Assembly (NCBI RefSeq): GCF_025742995.1
Contig: NZ_JAOVQM010000009.1
Span: forward strand, 1 to 53,063
DNA: 53,063 nucleotides
Origin: Paracholeplasma manati
GTDB lineage: Bacteria; Bacillota_I; Bacilli_A; Acholeplasmatales; UBA5453
Direction: 5' to 3'
Under the pieces are notes generated by a model. The model was not told the origin of the DNA. It saw only the letters and a list, made by a program, of their open reading frames with translations, and made no database searches. A program made the translations under genes and the position numbers. Below, piece after piece: positions 17,702-25,338 of this stretch (positions are counted from its first letter, which is position 1; each line of letters starts with the position of its first letter).

Positions 17702-18019
17702 TTATTTTGCATAAACGGTCGCAAGTTCAAAGTAAGTTTCTTTGGTGGACTCAATCACACCAGGCATCTCACCATGACCTTTGCCACCTTTGTGTAACGC
17801 TTTGTGTTCTTCTGAACCTTCCCAAGCATAGAAAGCTTCTCGACTTTCCCAGTATATTTGAATTCGAATTAGATCAAATTGCGGGTTCTTTTCATCGATC
17901 CATACTTCACGTTTGACGAAACCAACGATGGTTTGTAAACGGAATGGTTGACTGAAACGTTCTTGTAAAACCGCTTTTTGACCTTTTTCAACTTTTAAAA
18001 CGCGTGCAATAATGTACAT
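17702..18019 (-). CDS. ABM-fold protein related to IsdG/HmoA heme oxygenases
   Basis: About 105 residues, one dimeric alpha-beta-barrel subunit. IYWESREAFYAWEGSEEHKALH matches the IsdG-type Trp/His region in two overlapping stretches: Trp66 and His76 are ten residues apart, like W67/H77 of IsdG. The third catalytic residue of IsdG, an Asn near residue 7, is Ala here (IIARVLKV). Heme binding is possible but oxygenase activity is uncertain. ATG 18019 has AAAGGA eight bases upstream; ATG 18025 is the alternative. Confidence 0.7.
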   Translation of the reverse strand: MYIIARVLKVEKGQKAVLQERFSQPFRLQTIVGFVKREVWIDEKNPQFDLIRIQIYWESREAFYAWEGSEEHKALHKGGKGHGEMPGVIESTKETYFELATVYAK

Positions 18020-18041
18020 AATCATCTTCCTTTCATCCCTA

Positions 18042-18070
18042 TTTTAACAAAACCAATGGGTGGGTTAAAA
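18042..18070. promoter_or_regulatory. Inverted repeat between the ABM and FNT genes
   Basis: TTTTAAC (18042-18048) and GTTAAAA (18064-18070) are perfect complements 15 bases apart. On the minus strand the arms coincide with a possible -35 (TTTAAC) and -10 (TAAAAT) of the ABM gene, so this may be an operator as well as a promoter. Confidence 0.4.
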
Positions 18071-18137
18071 TGATATGGTAAGGATTCTATATTAGTGAAG
18101 ATTCAATTATAAATAATTATATATAAGGAGTAAAAAC

Positions 18138-18758
18138 ATGAAATCCATTTTTTTAAAAGCGTTGTACGCGGGGTTATTAATTGGTATTGCAGCCGTTGCC
18201 TATTTATCGGTTGATAATGCCTATTTGGGGTCGTTACTATTTAGCTTCGGACTTCTCATGATTGTATCATCTGGGTATTATCTTTACACAGGCAAAGTCG
18301 GCTACTGGGTGAAGGAAAAGAACTATACGAAAGTCTTAGCGATGACCATTTTAGGTAATTTGGTTGGGACATTCATCATTGGACTCATGGTTAGGTTGAT
18401 GCAACTACCAATCATATCCAAAACCGAAGCGTTGTTAACAATCAAATTAGAGAATGGTCCGATTAAGGTACTGTTACTCTCCATCCTCTGTGGTGCGATG
18501 ATGTATTTGGGCGTAGAAGGTTATCGAAAAGCGAAACTCGAAACAGCAAAAGTGCTATTTGTCATCTTCGCAGTGATGATCTTTATACTGTCTAAATTTG
18601 AGCACAGCGTCGCGAATATGGCGTACGTCTTTATCGGTGGACAACTCACCCTTAAAACGATACTTTACTTAACCATCATGGTCATCGGTAATGGCATCGG
18701 TGCGATGTTGTTATGCAAAATAGATCATAGTATTGAAAAATTAGATCTCAAAGACTAA
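18138..18758 (+). CDS. Small formate/nitrite-type (FNT) channel
   Basis: A 206-residue membrane protein with about six helices. GLLIGIAAVAYLS, the YLYTGKVGYW loop and ILGNLVGTFI match the FNT family (formate, nitrite, hydrosulfide, lactate channels). It is shorter than FocA/NirC (about 270 residues), fitting a reduced FNT subgroup. ATAAGGAG precedes ATG 18138. For a fermenter, formate or another short acid is plausible; the sequence does not decide. Confidence 0.75.
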   Translation: MKSIFLKALYAGLLIGIAAVAYLSVDNAYLGSLLFSFGLLMIVSSGYYLYTGKVGYWVKEKNYTKVLAMTILGNLVGTFIIGLMVRLMQLPIISKTEALLTIKLENGPIKVLLLSILCGAMMYLGVEGYRKAKLETAKVLFVIFAVMIFILSKFEHSVANMAYVFIGGQLTLKTILYLTIMVIGNGIGAMLLCKIDHSIEKLDLKD

Positions 18759-18759
18759 A

Positions 18760-18782
18760 GCGACCTTTTGGTCACTTTTTTC
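18760..18782 (+). terminator. Terminator after the FNT gene
   Basis: GACC/GGTC stem with TTTT loop, extended by flanking A/T pairs with one mismatch, and a T-rich tail. Confidence 0.7.
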
Positions 18783-18814
18783 TCTTTTTGGTTTTAAATA
18801 AACCCTTTTTCTAG

Positions 18815-18830
18815 TACACTTATAAGTGTA
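18815..18830. promoter_or_regulatory. 16-bp perfect palindrome before the DUF1538 gene
   Basis: TACACTTATAAGTGTA is fully self-complementary with no spacer. It contains a TATAAG -10 candidate and ends 5 bases before the GGAGGAGGG ribosome site. This is the expected position for a repressor operator. The regulator is not identifiable here. Confidence 0.6.
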
Positions 18831-18849
18831 GTGCTGGAGGAGGGATGAG

Positions 18850-20334
18850 ATGAAATTTGCATTGTTATATGACAAAATCAAAGAATCAGCCGTTGCGATT
18901 TTGCCGGTATCAGCCATCATCCTCATCATCAGTCTTTCCATCGGCGTTGATACTGATGACATCCTTCATTTCGCCATTGGGGTGGTATTATTGATCCTCG
19001 GATTAGCCATCTTTCAAATTGGGGCGTTCGCCTCGATGGTGTCGATTGCTGAAGACATAGGGATTTATATCACCAAGCGAAAAAAACTGGGATTATTCAT
19101 TTTGATTGCATTTTTGGTGGGGTTTATGATTACCATAGCCGAACCTGCACTCTGGGTGTTGGGCGACCAATTTAAAGCGGTCATCCCACAAAATGTGTTG
19201 ATATTCACGGTTGCGATTGGTGTTGGATTCTTCGTGATTTTGGCATTGTTTCGTATATTATTTCAAGTGCCTTTAAGGGCATTGTTCATAGGGTCATACG
19301 GGGTATTATTCATCATCGCGATTGCGGTCTCGATGAGCAGTCCTGACTTTATCCCCATCGCGTTTGATTCTGGTGGGGTAACCACTGGTCCCATGGCGGT
19401 GCCATTCATCATGGCTTTGGGTTTTGGTATATCCCATGCCCGTGGTGACCGTGCATCGGAATTGGATGCCTTTGGGTTGATTGGGATTGCTTCGATTGGC
19501 CCAATCTTGAGTGTGTTGATTTTAGGGTTGTTCTATCAACCAAGCGCGCCAATGGTGGATACCAGTTCAACCTTGCTCGATTATTTCTTAAGCAATTTAA
19601 TTCAAATGGCGATTGCGATATTGCCGTTTATACTGTTTTTCGTCGTATTTCAATTGGTGGCTTTCAAGTTATCAAAAAACCGCGTAATCAAGATTTTTGT
19701 GGCTTTCTTCTATACGTATATCGGCTTGGTTTTGTTTCTGACTGGAGCCAATGGTGGACTCGTGAATATTGGCGGGTACATTGGTGCTTATTTCGCAGAA
19801 AATTTAGTCATGTTTTTAATACCAATCGGGATGGTTTTTGGCTTCATGGTGGTTTCAGCCGAACCATCGGTTGTCGCGCTCAATCACCAAGTTGAAGAAG
19901 TATCTGCAGGTGCGATTAGTCGTAAATTGATGATGATTGCGTTGTCTTCAGGGGTAGCGTTGGCCATTGGATTCGCATTATTAAGGGTGGTTACAGGCAT
20001 CAGCATCTGGTGGATCATTCTACCGGGTTATGTGATAGCTTTATCTTTAACATTTGTGTCACCACCGATATTTTCTTACATTGCATTTGATTCTGGTGGG
20101 GCCGTTTCTGGTGCCATGACTTCCGCATTTCTAATGCCACTGGCTTTAGGAGCTTCTAGCGCTATTGAAGGGTTAAACCCTCTAACCGATGCGTTCGGTT
20201 TGGTCGCGTTGGTTGCCTTAGCACCACTCATTACCATCCAAATATTAGGGATCATTGCGAAGCGAAAGACAGCCCATCGTGTGGTTGTATCCGTGGAAGA
20301 TGAAATCATCGATTTGAAAGGAGCACGTTCATGA
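18850..20334 (+). CDS. DUF1538 integral membrane protein (duplicated)
   Basis: 494 residues with about twelve helices built as an inverted or tandem duplication. The AEP motif occurs twice (GFMITIAEPALWVLGDQ and FMVVSAEPSVVALNHQ), and FDSGG occurs twice (IAFDSGGVTTGPMAVPF and IAFDSGGAVSGAMTSAF). This is the DUF1538 family, to my knowledge of unproven function; the repeated polar motifs inside helices look like a transporter. It is preceded by a perfect palindrome and overlaps the first P-II-like gene by 4 bases, so a transporter gated by P-II-type signalling is a reasonable inference. Confidence 0.85.
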   Translation: MKFALLYDKIKESAVAILPVSAIILIISLSIGVDTDDILHFAIGVVLLILGLAIFQIGAFASMVSIAEDIGIYITKRKKLGLFILIAFLVGFMITIAEPALWVLGDQFKAVIPQNVLIFTVAIGVGFFVILALFRILFQVPLRALFIGSYGVLFIIAIAVSMSSPDFIPIAFDSGGVTTGPMAVPFIMALGFGISHARGDRASELDAFGLIGIASIGPILSVLILGLFYQPSAPMVDTSSTLLDYFLSNLIQMAIAILPFILFFVVFQLVAFKLSKNRVIKIFVAFFYTYIGLVLFLTGANGGLVNIGGYIGAYFAENLVMFLIPIGMVFGFMVVSAEPSVVALNHQVEEVSAGAISRKLMMIALSSGVALAIGFALLRVVTGISIWWIILPGYVIALSLTFVSPPIFSYIAFDSGGAVSGAMTSAFLMPLALGASSAIEGLNPLTDAFGLVALVALAPLITIQILGIIAKRKTAHRVVVSVEDEIIDLKGARS

Positions 20335-20654
20335 AATTACTCATTACCATCGTTGCCAAAGGTAAAGCCGATGCGGTAGCGAAAATCGTTCATCAAGGAA
20401 TGATTCATTTTCAAACCACCATGTTGGGTGTGGGCACAGCCCCAAGTGAAATCATCGACATCTTATGTATGGGTAATCCAGACAAAGAAGTCTTGTTTTC
20501 GATGATTGATGATCAAGACGTTAATCCAATTTTCGATGATTTAAATGAGACATTGGATTTCACAAATTCACACATTGGCGTAGCGTTTACCGTCGATGTC
20601 GATTCAATTGGGAAATTGGGTTACGATTTCCTGTACCAAATGGAGGGGGAATAA
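20331..20654 (+). CDS. P-II-like signalling protein, first of two
   Basis: 107 residues with the P-II-like ferredoxin-type layout: an N-terminal strand LLITIVAKGKADAVAKIV, then VGTAPSEIIDILCMGNPDKEVLFSMI. It lacks the clear GARG loop of true GlnB. It starts inside the DUF1538 stop codon (ATGA), so production is coupled. It may form a mixed ring with the following protein or sense a different ligand; neither is shown by sequence. Confidence 0.65.
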   Translation: MKLLITIVAKGKADAVAKIVHQGMIHFQTTMLGVGTAPSEIIDILCMGNPDKEVLFSMIDDQDVNPIFDDLNETLDFTNSHIGVAFTVDVDSIGKLGYDFLYQMEGE

Positions 20655-20656
20655 GT

Positions 20657-20992
20657 ATGATGGATGCACAATCGGTGATTCTATTCATCTGTAATCATGG
20701 TTATGCCTATGATGCCATGGCAGAAGCGAGAAAAGCGGGTGCCCGTGGGGGAACCATCATCCATGGCAGAAGTAGTGTGTCTACAGAAAAACAAAAATTC
20801 TTTGGGATTACCATTCATTCTGAAAAAGATATTTTAATGGTCGTATGCAAAGAAACACAAAAAAATGATTTAATGAGAGCCATGACTTCAAAGTATGGGG
20901 TAAGTACCCAAGCCAGAGGTTTGTGTTTCTCGATGAAAGTTGAAGATTCGATTGGATTTAGTTTCGAACCCTTAGACTTCAAGGTAGAATAA
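20657..20992 (+). CDS. P-II family protein, second of two
   Basis: 111 residues. AEARKAGARGGTIIHGRSS is the nucleotide-binding loop of the P-II family (GlnB has GARGTTVIHG-like sequence), and DILMVVCKETQKNDLMRAM matches the next strand-helix unit. No obvious T-loop tyrosine is seen, so uridylylation is unlikely. GGAGGGGG at 20642-20649 is a strong ribosome site. ATG 20660 is an alternative start. Confidence 0.75.
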   Translation: MMDAQSVILFICNHGYAYDAMAEARKAGARGGTIIHGRSSVSTEKQKFFGITIHSEKDILMVVCKETQKNDLMRAMTSKYGVSTQARGLCFSMKVEDSIGFSFEPLDFKVE

Positions 20993-21045
20993 AGAAGACC
21001 CCCTACCTCAATTTTGGGTCGAACTAAAGAAAGGTTTATACAATT

Positions 21046-22053
21046 ATGTCAACATTGTGGTTTGCAATCAACGCCATTATGCCGATTGTCCTATTGATCG
21101 TTCTCGGTTATGGGTTGATGCGGGTCCATTTTTTCGATGAGAAATTCTTGAAAATGGCGAATCGATTTGTGTTTTTTATTGCCTTGCCTGTTTTATTAGC
21201 GAAGAATATTTATGATGTTAGGTCGATTGATCAAATTGAGTTTGGCATTGTGATGATTGCCCTTGTAGGGATATTCTTATTGTTTTTAATCGGTTTAGGT
21301 ATTGTGATTTGGTTGGTCCCTAAGGATGAACGAAAAGGTGTGGTCTTACAGTGTTTGTTTAGATCCAATTTCGCCATCATTGGCTTGCCTCTCGCAACCT
21401 CATTGGGCGGGGGAGAAGCCGCTGCACTGGTGTCCATTCTAGCTGCCTTTACCATTCCTTTATTCAATATTCTAGCCGTATTGTCCTTAACCATGTTCAA
21501 CAAAGAACACGGCAATCTATCCTTCAAAAAAGTAGCCAAAGACGTGGTGAAAAACCCACTGATCATTGGTGTTGTTGTGGGCTCAATATTACTCATCATT
21601 CGTGAATTTATACCTAAAGTGGATGGCGAATTGGTTTTCACTATCAAAGCGGATTTACCATTCGTATATCAAGCCGTGAAGTATGTCGCGGACATCGCAT
21701 CCCCACTAGCCCTCATCGTATTGGGTGGACAGTTTAAATTTAAAGCCCTCGCTAGTATGATGCGTGAAGTTTCTATTGGGGTGATTGGACGTCTCCTATT
21801 CGCCCCTGTTTTAGGCTTCTCACTCATTTATTTAGTGGATGTGATCTTCCCTGGTTTTGAAATGAAAAGCAGCTATTTTGCAGGTATGATTGCGTTATTC
21901 GCTTCCCCTGTTGCGGTATCCTCAGCGGTCATGGCTTCTGAGATGAAAGCCGACGAATCACTGGCAGCCCAATTGGTCGTTTGGACCTCCTTATTTTCGG
22001 TGTTTACCATCTTTGGTATTGTCGTTGTTCTAAGAAGTATCGGACTCATTTAA
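21046..22053 (+). CDS. AEC-family transporter
   Basis: 335 residues with about ten helices of the auxin efflux carrier/malate permease fold. PIVLLIVLGYGLMR at the N-terminus, FRSNFAIIGLPLATSLGG and the C-terminal FASPVAVSSAVMASEM are typical of bacterial AEC proteins, which move dicarboxylates such as malate or unknown metabolites. A hairpin-like GACCC...GGGTC lies between it and the P-II gene but lacks a T run, so partial cotranscription is possible. Confidence 0.85.
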   Translation: MSTLWFAINAIMPIVLLIVLGYGLMRVHFFDEKFLKMANRFVFFIALPVLLAKNIYDVRSIDQIEFGIVMIALVGIFLLFLIGLGIVIWLVPKDERKGVVLQCLFRSNFAIIGLPLATSLGGGEAAALVSILAAFTIPLFNILAVLSLTMFNKEHGNLSFKKVAKDVVKNPLIIGVVVGSILLIIREFIPKVDGELVFTIKADLPFVYQAVKYVADIASPLALIVLGGQFKFKALASMMREVSIGVIGRLLFAPVLGFSLIYLVDVIFPGFEMKSSYFAGMIALFASPVAVSSAVMASEMKADESLAAQLVVWTSLFSVFTIFGIVVVLRSIGLI

Positions 22054-22056
22054 TCC

Positions 22057-22092
22057 AACACGATTCTCTTTCAAAAGGGAATCGTGTTTTTA
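22057..22092 (+). terminator. Terminator after the AEC gene
   Basis: AACACGATTC (22057-22066) pairs with GAATCGTGTT (22079-22088). The loop can add CTTT/AAAG pairs, and a T-rich tail follows. Confidence 0.85.
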
Positions 22093-22102
22093 TTTTGATA
22101 AT

Positions 22103-22130
22103 CGTCAAGAATTTGTAAAGTCTGTGTTAA
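22103..22130 (-). promoter_or_regulatory. Candidate second Pho box before the VTC-domain gene
   Basis: CGTCAA (22103), TGTAAA (22114) and TGTTAA (22125) repeat with an exact 11-base period. On the minus strand they read TTGACG, TTTACA and TTAACA, the Bacillus PhoP half-site. The last overlaps a TAAAAT -10 candidate (22128-22133), so binding would more likely repress than activate. Confidence 0.5.
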
Positions 22131-22165
22131 AATAAATACAGTATGAATTACAGAGGTTTTATCGT

Positions 22166-22882
22166 ATGTCATTAGGACAATCGTTCAATCGATTTGAAAA
22201 AAAATATTTGGTGACCAAAGCAGAAAAAGACGAACTCGTCGGTTTTTTATCACAGTATTTAACCTTTGACGACTATTCAAAAGACGATTACTACACCATC
22301 TATAACATTTATTACGATACGGTCGATCAAAATATCATTAGGCAATCTGTAGATAAACCGCCCTATAAAGCCAAATTGAGACTAAGAAGTTATACCTGTC
22401 CTGTCCAACCGACCGATTTGGTATTCTTAGAAATCAAAAAGAAAATCGATGGTAAAGTGACTAAGAGACGGCTCATCATGACCTATGAAGAAGCCAATCG
22501 GTTCGTCATGCAGGGGATTAAACCACAGGTGTCTGATTATATGTCTAATCAGGTGCTGAATGAAATTGACTATTATTTGAAATGTAATCGAGTTCAACCG
22601 AACTATTACATCGCCTATGAACGCCGAGCGATGGCCGATGCACAAAACCTACTGAGAGTGACCATCGATAGACGTATCGATATACGCCGTGAAGACGTCA
22701 GTTTCCTATTGAGCGGCGGACAGTCGTTGTTACCGAAGGATCACTACTTAATTGAAATCAAATCCGGTGAAAATTTCCCGGTATGGTTGGCACACAAATT
22801 ATCACAAATGAATTTATTTGCGAGAAGCTTTTCTAAATATGGTGAAGCGTATCGTATCAGTATACAAGGAGAAGAATTATAA
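22166..22882 (+). CDS. VTC-domain protein (polyphosphate-polymerase-like)
   Basis: 238 residues covering a stand-alone VTC catalytic tunnel domain. Basic and acidic tunnel motifs are visible: NRFEKKYL, YKAKLRLRSY, FLEIKKKIDGKVTKRR, YIAYERRA, VTIDRRID and LIEIKSG. In yeast Vtc4 this domain makes polyphosphate from ATP; bacterial copies are usually paired with a DUF4956 membrane protein, as here. It shares one base (TAATG) with the next gene. Polyphosphate synthesis is the family-based expectation. Confidence 0.85.
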   Translation: MSLGQSFNRFEKKYLVTKAEKDELVGFLSQYLTFDDYSKDDYYTIYNIYYDTVDQNIIRQSVDKPPYKAKLRLRSYTCPVQPTDLVFLEIKKKIDGKVTKRRLIMTYEEANRFVMQGIKPQVSDYMSNQVLNEIDYYLKCNRVQPNYYIAYERRAMADAQNLLRVTIDRRIDIRREDVSFLLSGGQSLLPKDHYLIEIKSGENFPVWLAHKLSQMNLFARSFSKYGEAYRISIQGEEL

Positions 22883-23562
22883 TGGAAAACTTTTTAAAAT
22901 TACCGATGACGAATATCACTTATACCACCGTCATCATTGTCTTGGTGGTTACCACTGTTTTGGGGATGTTACTATCCTTAGCCCTCGCCTATATTCGCCG
23001 TAAAGAAGGGTATGACCGTTCATTTGTGGTTACGTTGATGTTGTTACCACTCATCATTTCAATCATCATTATGTTGGTTTCGGATAACGTTGCGAGAGCG
23101 TTCAGTTTAGCTGGTGTATTCACCCTAGTACGTTTTAGAACCACTATCAGCGATACCAAAGACATCACCTTTGTATTTTCAACCGTCGCGATTGGTTTAG
23201 CGACTGGGATGGGGTATATTGGGTACGCTTTAATCATCACAGCCTTCATCATCGCGTTGTTGTTATTCATCCATTTTGTAAAACTAGATGAAATCAAAGA
23301 CAACCATGCGAAACTCAAAATTGTGGTCCCTGAAAGTCTAAATTATGTCGGTGCATTTGAACCCGTATTAAACAATTACTGTATGTATGCGAAACTCAAA
23401 AAAGTCAAGACGACTGATTTTGGTACCACATTCGAACTTACCTATTTGATCAATATGAAGAATGGCATCAACCAAAAACTATTCATCGATGATTTAAGGG
23501 TCATCAATGGCAATTTAAACATCATATTGACTCAGGAGTATTTAGAAAGAACCGTCGAATAG
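22882..23562 (+). CDS. DUF4956 membrane protein
   Basis: 226 residues. Four or so N-terminal helices include the DUF4956 hallmark ARAFSLAGVFTLVRFRTTI and the segment DTKDITFVFSTVAIGLATG, followed by a cytoplasmic domain of about 80 residues. It is the standard partner of bacterial VTC-domain proteins and may be their membrane anchor or product channel. Translation is coupled to the VTC gene by a one-base stop/start overlap. Confidence 0.85.
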   Translation: MENFLKLPMTNITYTTVIIVLVVTTVLGMLLSLALAYIRRKEGYDRSFVVTLMLLPLIISIIIMLVSDNVARAFSLAGVFTLVRFRTTISDTKDITFVFSTVAIGLATGMGYIGYALIITAFIIALLLFIHFVKLDEIKDNHAKLKIVVPESLNYVGAFEPVLNNYCMYAKLKKVKTTDFGTTFELTYLINMKNGINQKLFIDDLRVINGNLNIILTQEYLERTVE

Positions 23563-23568
23563 TTTACC

Positions 23569-24000
23569 ATGAAATCCTTTCAATACCGCATTTCGATTGA
23601 AATCGAATTACCACGTCAAACGGTCGTTGAAAAATTATTTGACTACGATCAGTTTGTCAATTATCAAGAACCACCGCTACAGTCATATGCCTTAAAACAA
23701 GGTCAATATTTACAGCCAGGCGCCATTGTGGATTTGGTTTATCTGTATAAAAAACAAGAGATTCATATGGCAGAAATCACTGTAGAATGTGATTTGCCTA
23801 ACAGCATTCATCAATTATTCATCTTAGGTGAAGTAAAGAACAAGTGCATATCTCATTTCATTGATACGAAAAAAGGGACACTTTGGACGATGGACGTGAC
23901 CTTCCAATTCCCCAAAGACGATGGCCAAGATAAATTAGAGTACATGAAAAAAACCGAAGAAGACATGGTCACTTTTAAACATTACATGGAGAATTTATGA
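23569..24000 (+). CDS. SRPBCC/START-like small protein
   Basis: 143 residues without signal or membrane segment. An N-terminal strand (FQYRISIEIELPRQTVVEKL) is followed by a FDYDQFVNYQEPPLQS helix region and a long antiparallel sheet pattern (GTLWTMDVTFQF), consistent with a helix-grip SRPBCC fold. Such proteins bind lipids or other hydrophobic ligands. Recognition is by pattern only. It starts 6 bases after the DUF4956 stop and overlaps the GNAT gene by 4 bases. Confidence 0.5.
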   Translation: MKSFQYRISIEIELPRQTVVEKLFDYDQFVNYQEPPLQSYALKQGQYLQPGAIVDLVYLYKKQEIHMAEITVECDLPNSIHQLFILGEVKNKCISHFIDTKKGTLWTMDVTFQFPKDDGQDKLEYMKKTEEDMVTFKHYMENL

Positions 24001-24485
24001 TCCGATTAGCGACAATACTAGACATACCAGCCATCCAAGCCATTTATAAAGATGGACGTACACTCATCGCTTCCTATGGTTCACCGCAGTGGCAAAACAA
24101 CCACCCCGTGGTTGAAATCACTTACGCCGATATCGCACAAAAAGCACTCTATGTGTATGAGGATACAGAGATCTTAGGGGTCATGACCGTATTTGATTAT
24201 GAACCTACCTATGATGTGATTGAAGGGGCATGGTTGTCCGATTTACCTTATAAAGTCATTCACCGTATCGCAACCAAAGCAGGTCATTACGGTAAAGGTA
24301 TTTCAGCTGCATTGATCGATTATGTGTTTACCGGTTTACAGGCAAAAAGCATTCGCATCGACACCCATGAATTGAATGTCCCGATGCAAAACCTATTGAA
24401 GAAACAGGGATTCACCTATTGTGGGAAAATCTACCTCAATCAAACCACCGACAGGGTGCGTTTGGCTTATCAAAAAGACAAATAA
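23997..24485 (+). CDS. GNAT-family N-acetyltransferase
   Basis: 162 residues. IRLATILDIPAIQAIYKDGR opens the fold, and the acetyl-CoA motif A is RIATKAGHYGKGISAALIDY; the C-terminal MQNLLKKQGFTYCGKIYL is typical. The substrate is unknown. It is the last gene of the VTC operon, starting in ATGA overlap with the SRPBCC-like gene. No terminator is obvious before the tRNA promoter. Confidence 0.8.
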   Translation: MIRLATILDIPAIQAIYKDGRTLIASYGSPQWQNNHPVVEITYADIAQKALYVYEDTEILGVMTVFDYEPTYDVIEGAWLSDLPYKVIHRIATKAGHYGKGISAALIDYVFTGLQAKSIRIDTHELNVPMQNLLKKQGFTYCGKIYLNQTTDRVRLAYQKDK

Positions 24486-24497
24486 TCAAAAAAGTCT

Positions 24498-24525
24498 TTG
24501 ACAAATGAATCATATTCATTATAAT
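24498..24525 (+). promoter_or_regulatory. tRNA-Val promoter
   Basis: TTGACA, 16 bases, TATAAT: both hexamers are perfect consensus. The tRNA begins 12 bases after the -10. Confidence 0.9.
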
Positions 24526-24536
24526 AGATTATGCGT

Positions 24537-24611
24537 GGAGGCTTAGCTCAGCGGGAGAGCACTTGCTTGACGTGCAAGGGGTCATGGGTTCAATCCCCTT
24601 AGCCTCCACCA
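24537..24611 (+). tRNA. tRNA-Val (GAC)
   Basis: A complete cloverleaf. Acceptor GGAGGCT pairs with AGCCTCC, anticodon stem CTTGC/GCAAG holds loop TTGACGT with anticodon GAC (24569-24571), the T arm has GGTTCAATCC, and CCA is encoded at 24609-24611. Confidence 0.97.
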
Positions 24612-24626
24612 TTCATCAAGAAAAAT

Positions 24627-24661
24627 ACCACTTTACAGTTGATTCTGTTGAGTGGTTTTTA
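24627..24661 (+). terminator. Terminator after tRNA-Val
   Basis: ACCACT/AGTGGT outer stem and ACAG/CTGT inner stem separated by a small symmetric internal loop, followed by TTTTTATTAT. Confidence 0.8.
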
Positions 24662-24850
24662 TTATATTAATTATATTTGATACTCGTGAATTATGGTGTT
24701 AATCTGTAATTATAACCATTTAAATGTTATCAAATTCATTATAAGCATATGTTTATTGTGATAGTTGATGATTCGATTCATTGACATGCTTGAGCAAACC
24801 AATTTGAAATTGAAACACTTTACGATAAACTACAGTAAAAAGGGGGCTTT

Positions 24851-25174
24851 ATGATGAAAAAAGTATTATTATTGATTGGATTATTGATGACAATGACATT
24901 TATAGTAGGGTGTACCTCTAATACCCCAGAAGTAGAAGAACAGACATTTACACTGGCGGAACTGGCTAATTTCGATGGTCAAAGCGGTCGACAAGCTTAT
25001 GTCGCAGTAGATGGTGTGGTATATGATGTTACAAATGCAGACAACTGGACGAACGGTTCTCATAATGGTCAACGTTTGGCTGGTACAGATGCATCCGCAG
25101 TCATTTTATCGAGTCCACACGGCAAATCTGTACTGGCTGGATTACCAGTGGTAGGCACGTTGATAAACGATTAA
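24851..25174 (+). CDS. Lipoprotein with cytochrome-b5-like heme-binding domain
   Basis: 107 residues. A lipoprotein signal ends at FIVGC. The rest is one short cytochrome-b5-type domain: FTLAELANFDGQ, AYVAVDGVVYDVT, a first candidate heme His in NGSHNGQ and a second in SSPHGKS. Bacterial proteins of this sort are predicted heme or ligand carriers on the outer face of the membrane. AAAAAGGGGG precedes tandem ATG codons at 24851/24854. It has no close operon partner; a terminator follows about 85 bases downstream. Confidence 0.8.
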   Translation: MMKKVLLLIGLLMTMTFIVGCTSNTPEVEEQTFTLAELANFDGQSGRQAYVAVDGVVYDVTNADNWTNGSHNGQRLAGTDASAVILSSPHGKSVLAGLPVVGTLIND

Positions 25175-25259
25175 AGAAGTTAAATTTTTTATAATGAAAT
25201 ATCGTTCAAATCGATTTATTTGAAAAGATTCTAATTAAATAAAAAAACAATGGTTTTTC

Positions 25260-25292
25260 GCACCTATAAGCAATTATACGGTGCTTTTTTTT
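25260..25292 (+). terminator. Terminator after the cytochrome-b5-like gene
   Basis: GCACC/GGTGC plus TATAA/TTATA around a GCAA loop with one bulged C, followed by eight T residues. Confidence 0.88.
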
Positions 25293-25338
25293 ATGTTTTT
25301 TTGGAAAATACTTTGAAATTCAAGATATTAAAAACGCT

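Noticed and set aside
20997-21020. GACCC...GGGTC hairpin between the P-II and AEC genes
   Set aside because: Short stem, 14-base loop and no T run; not called as a terminator.
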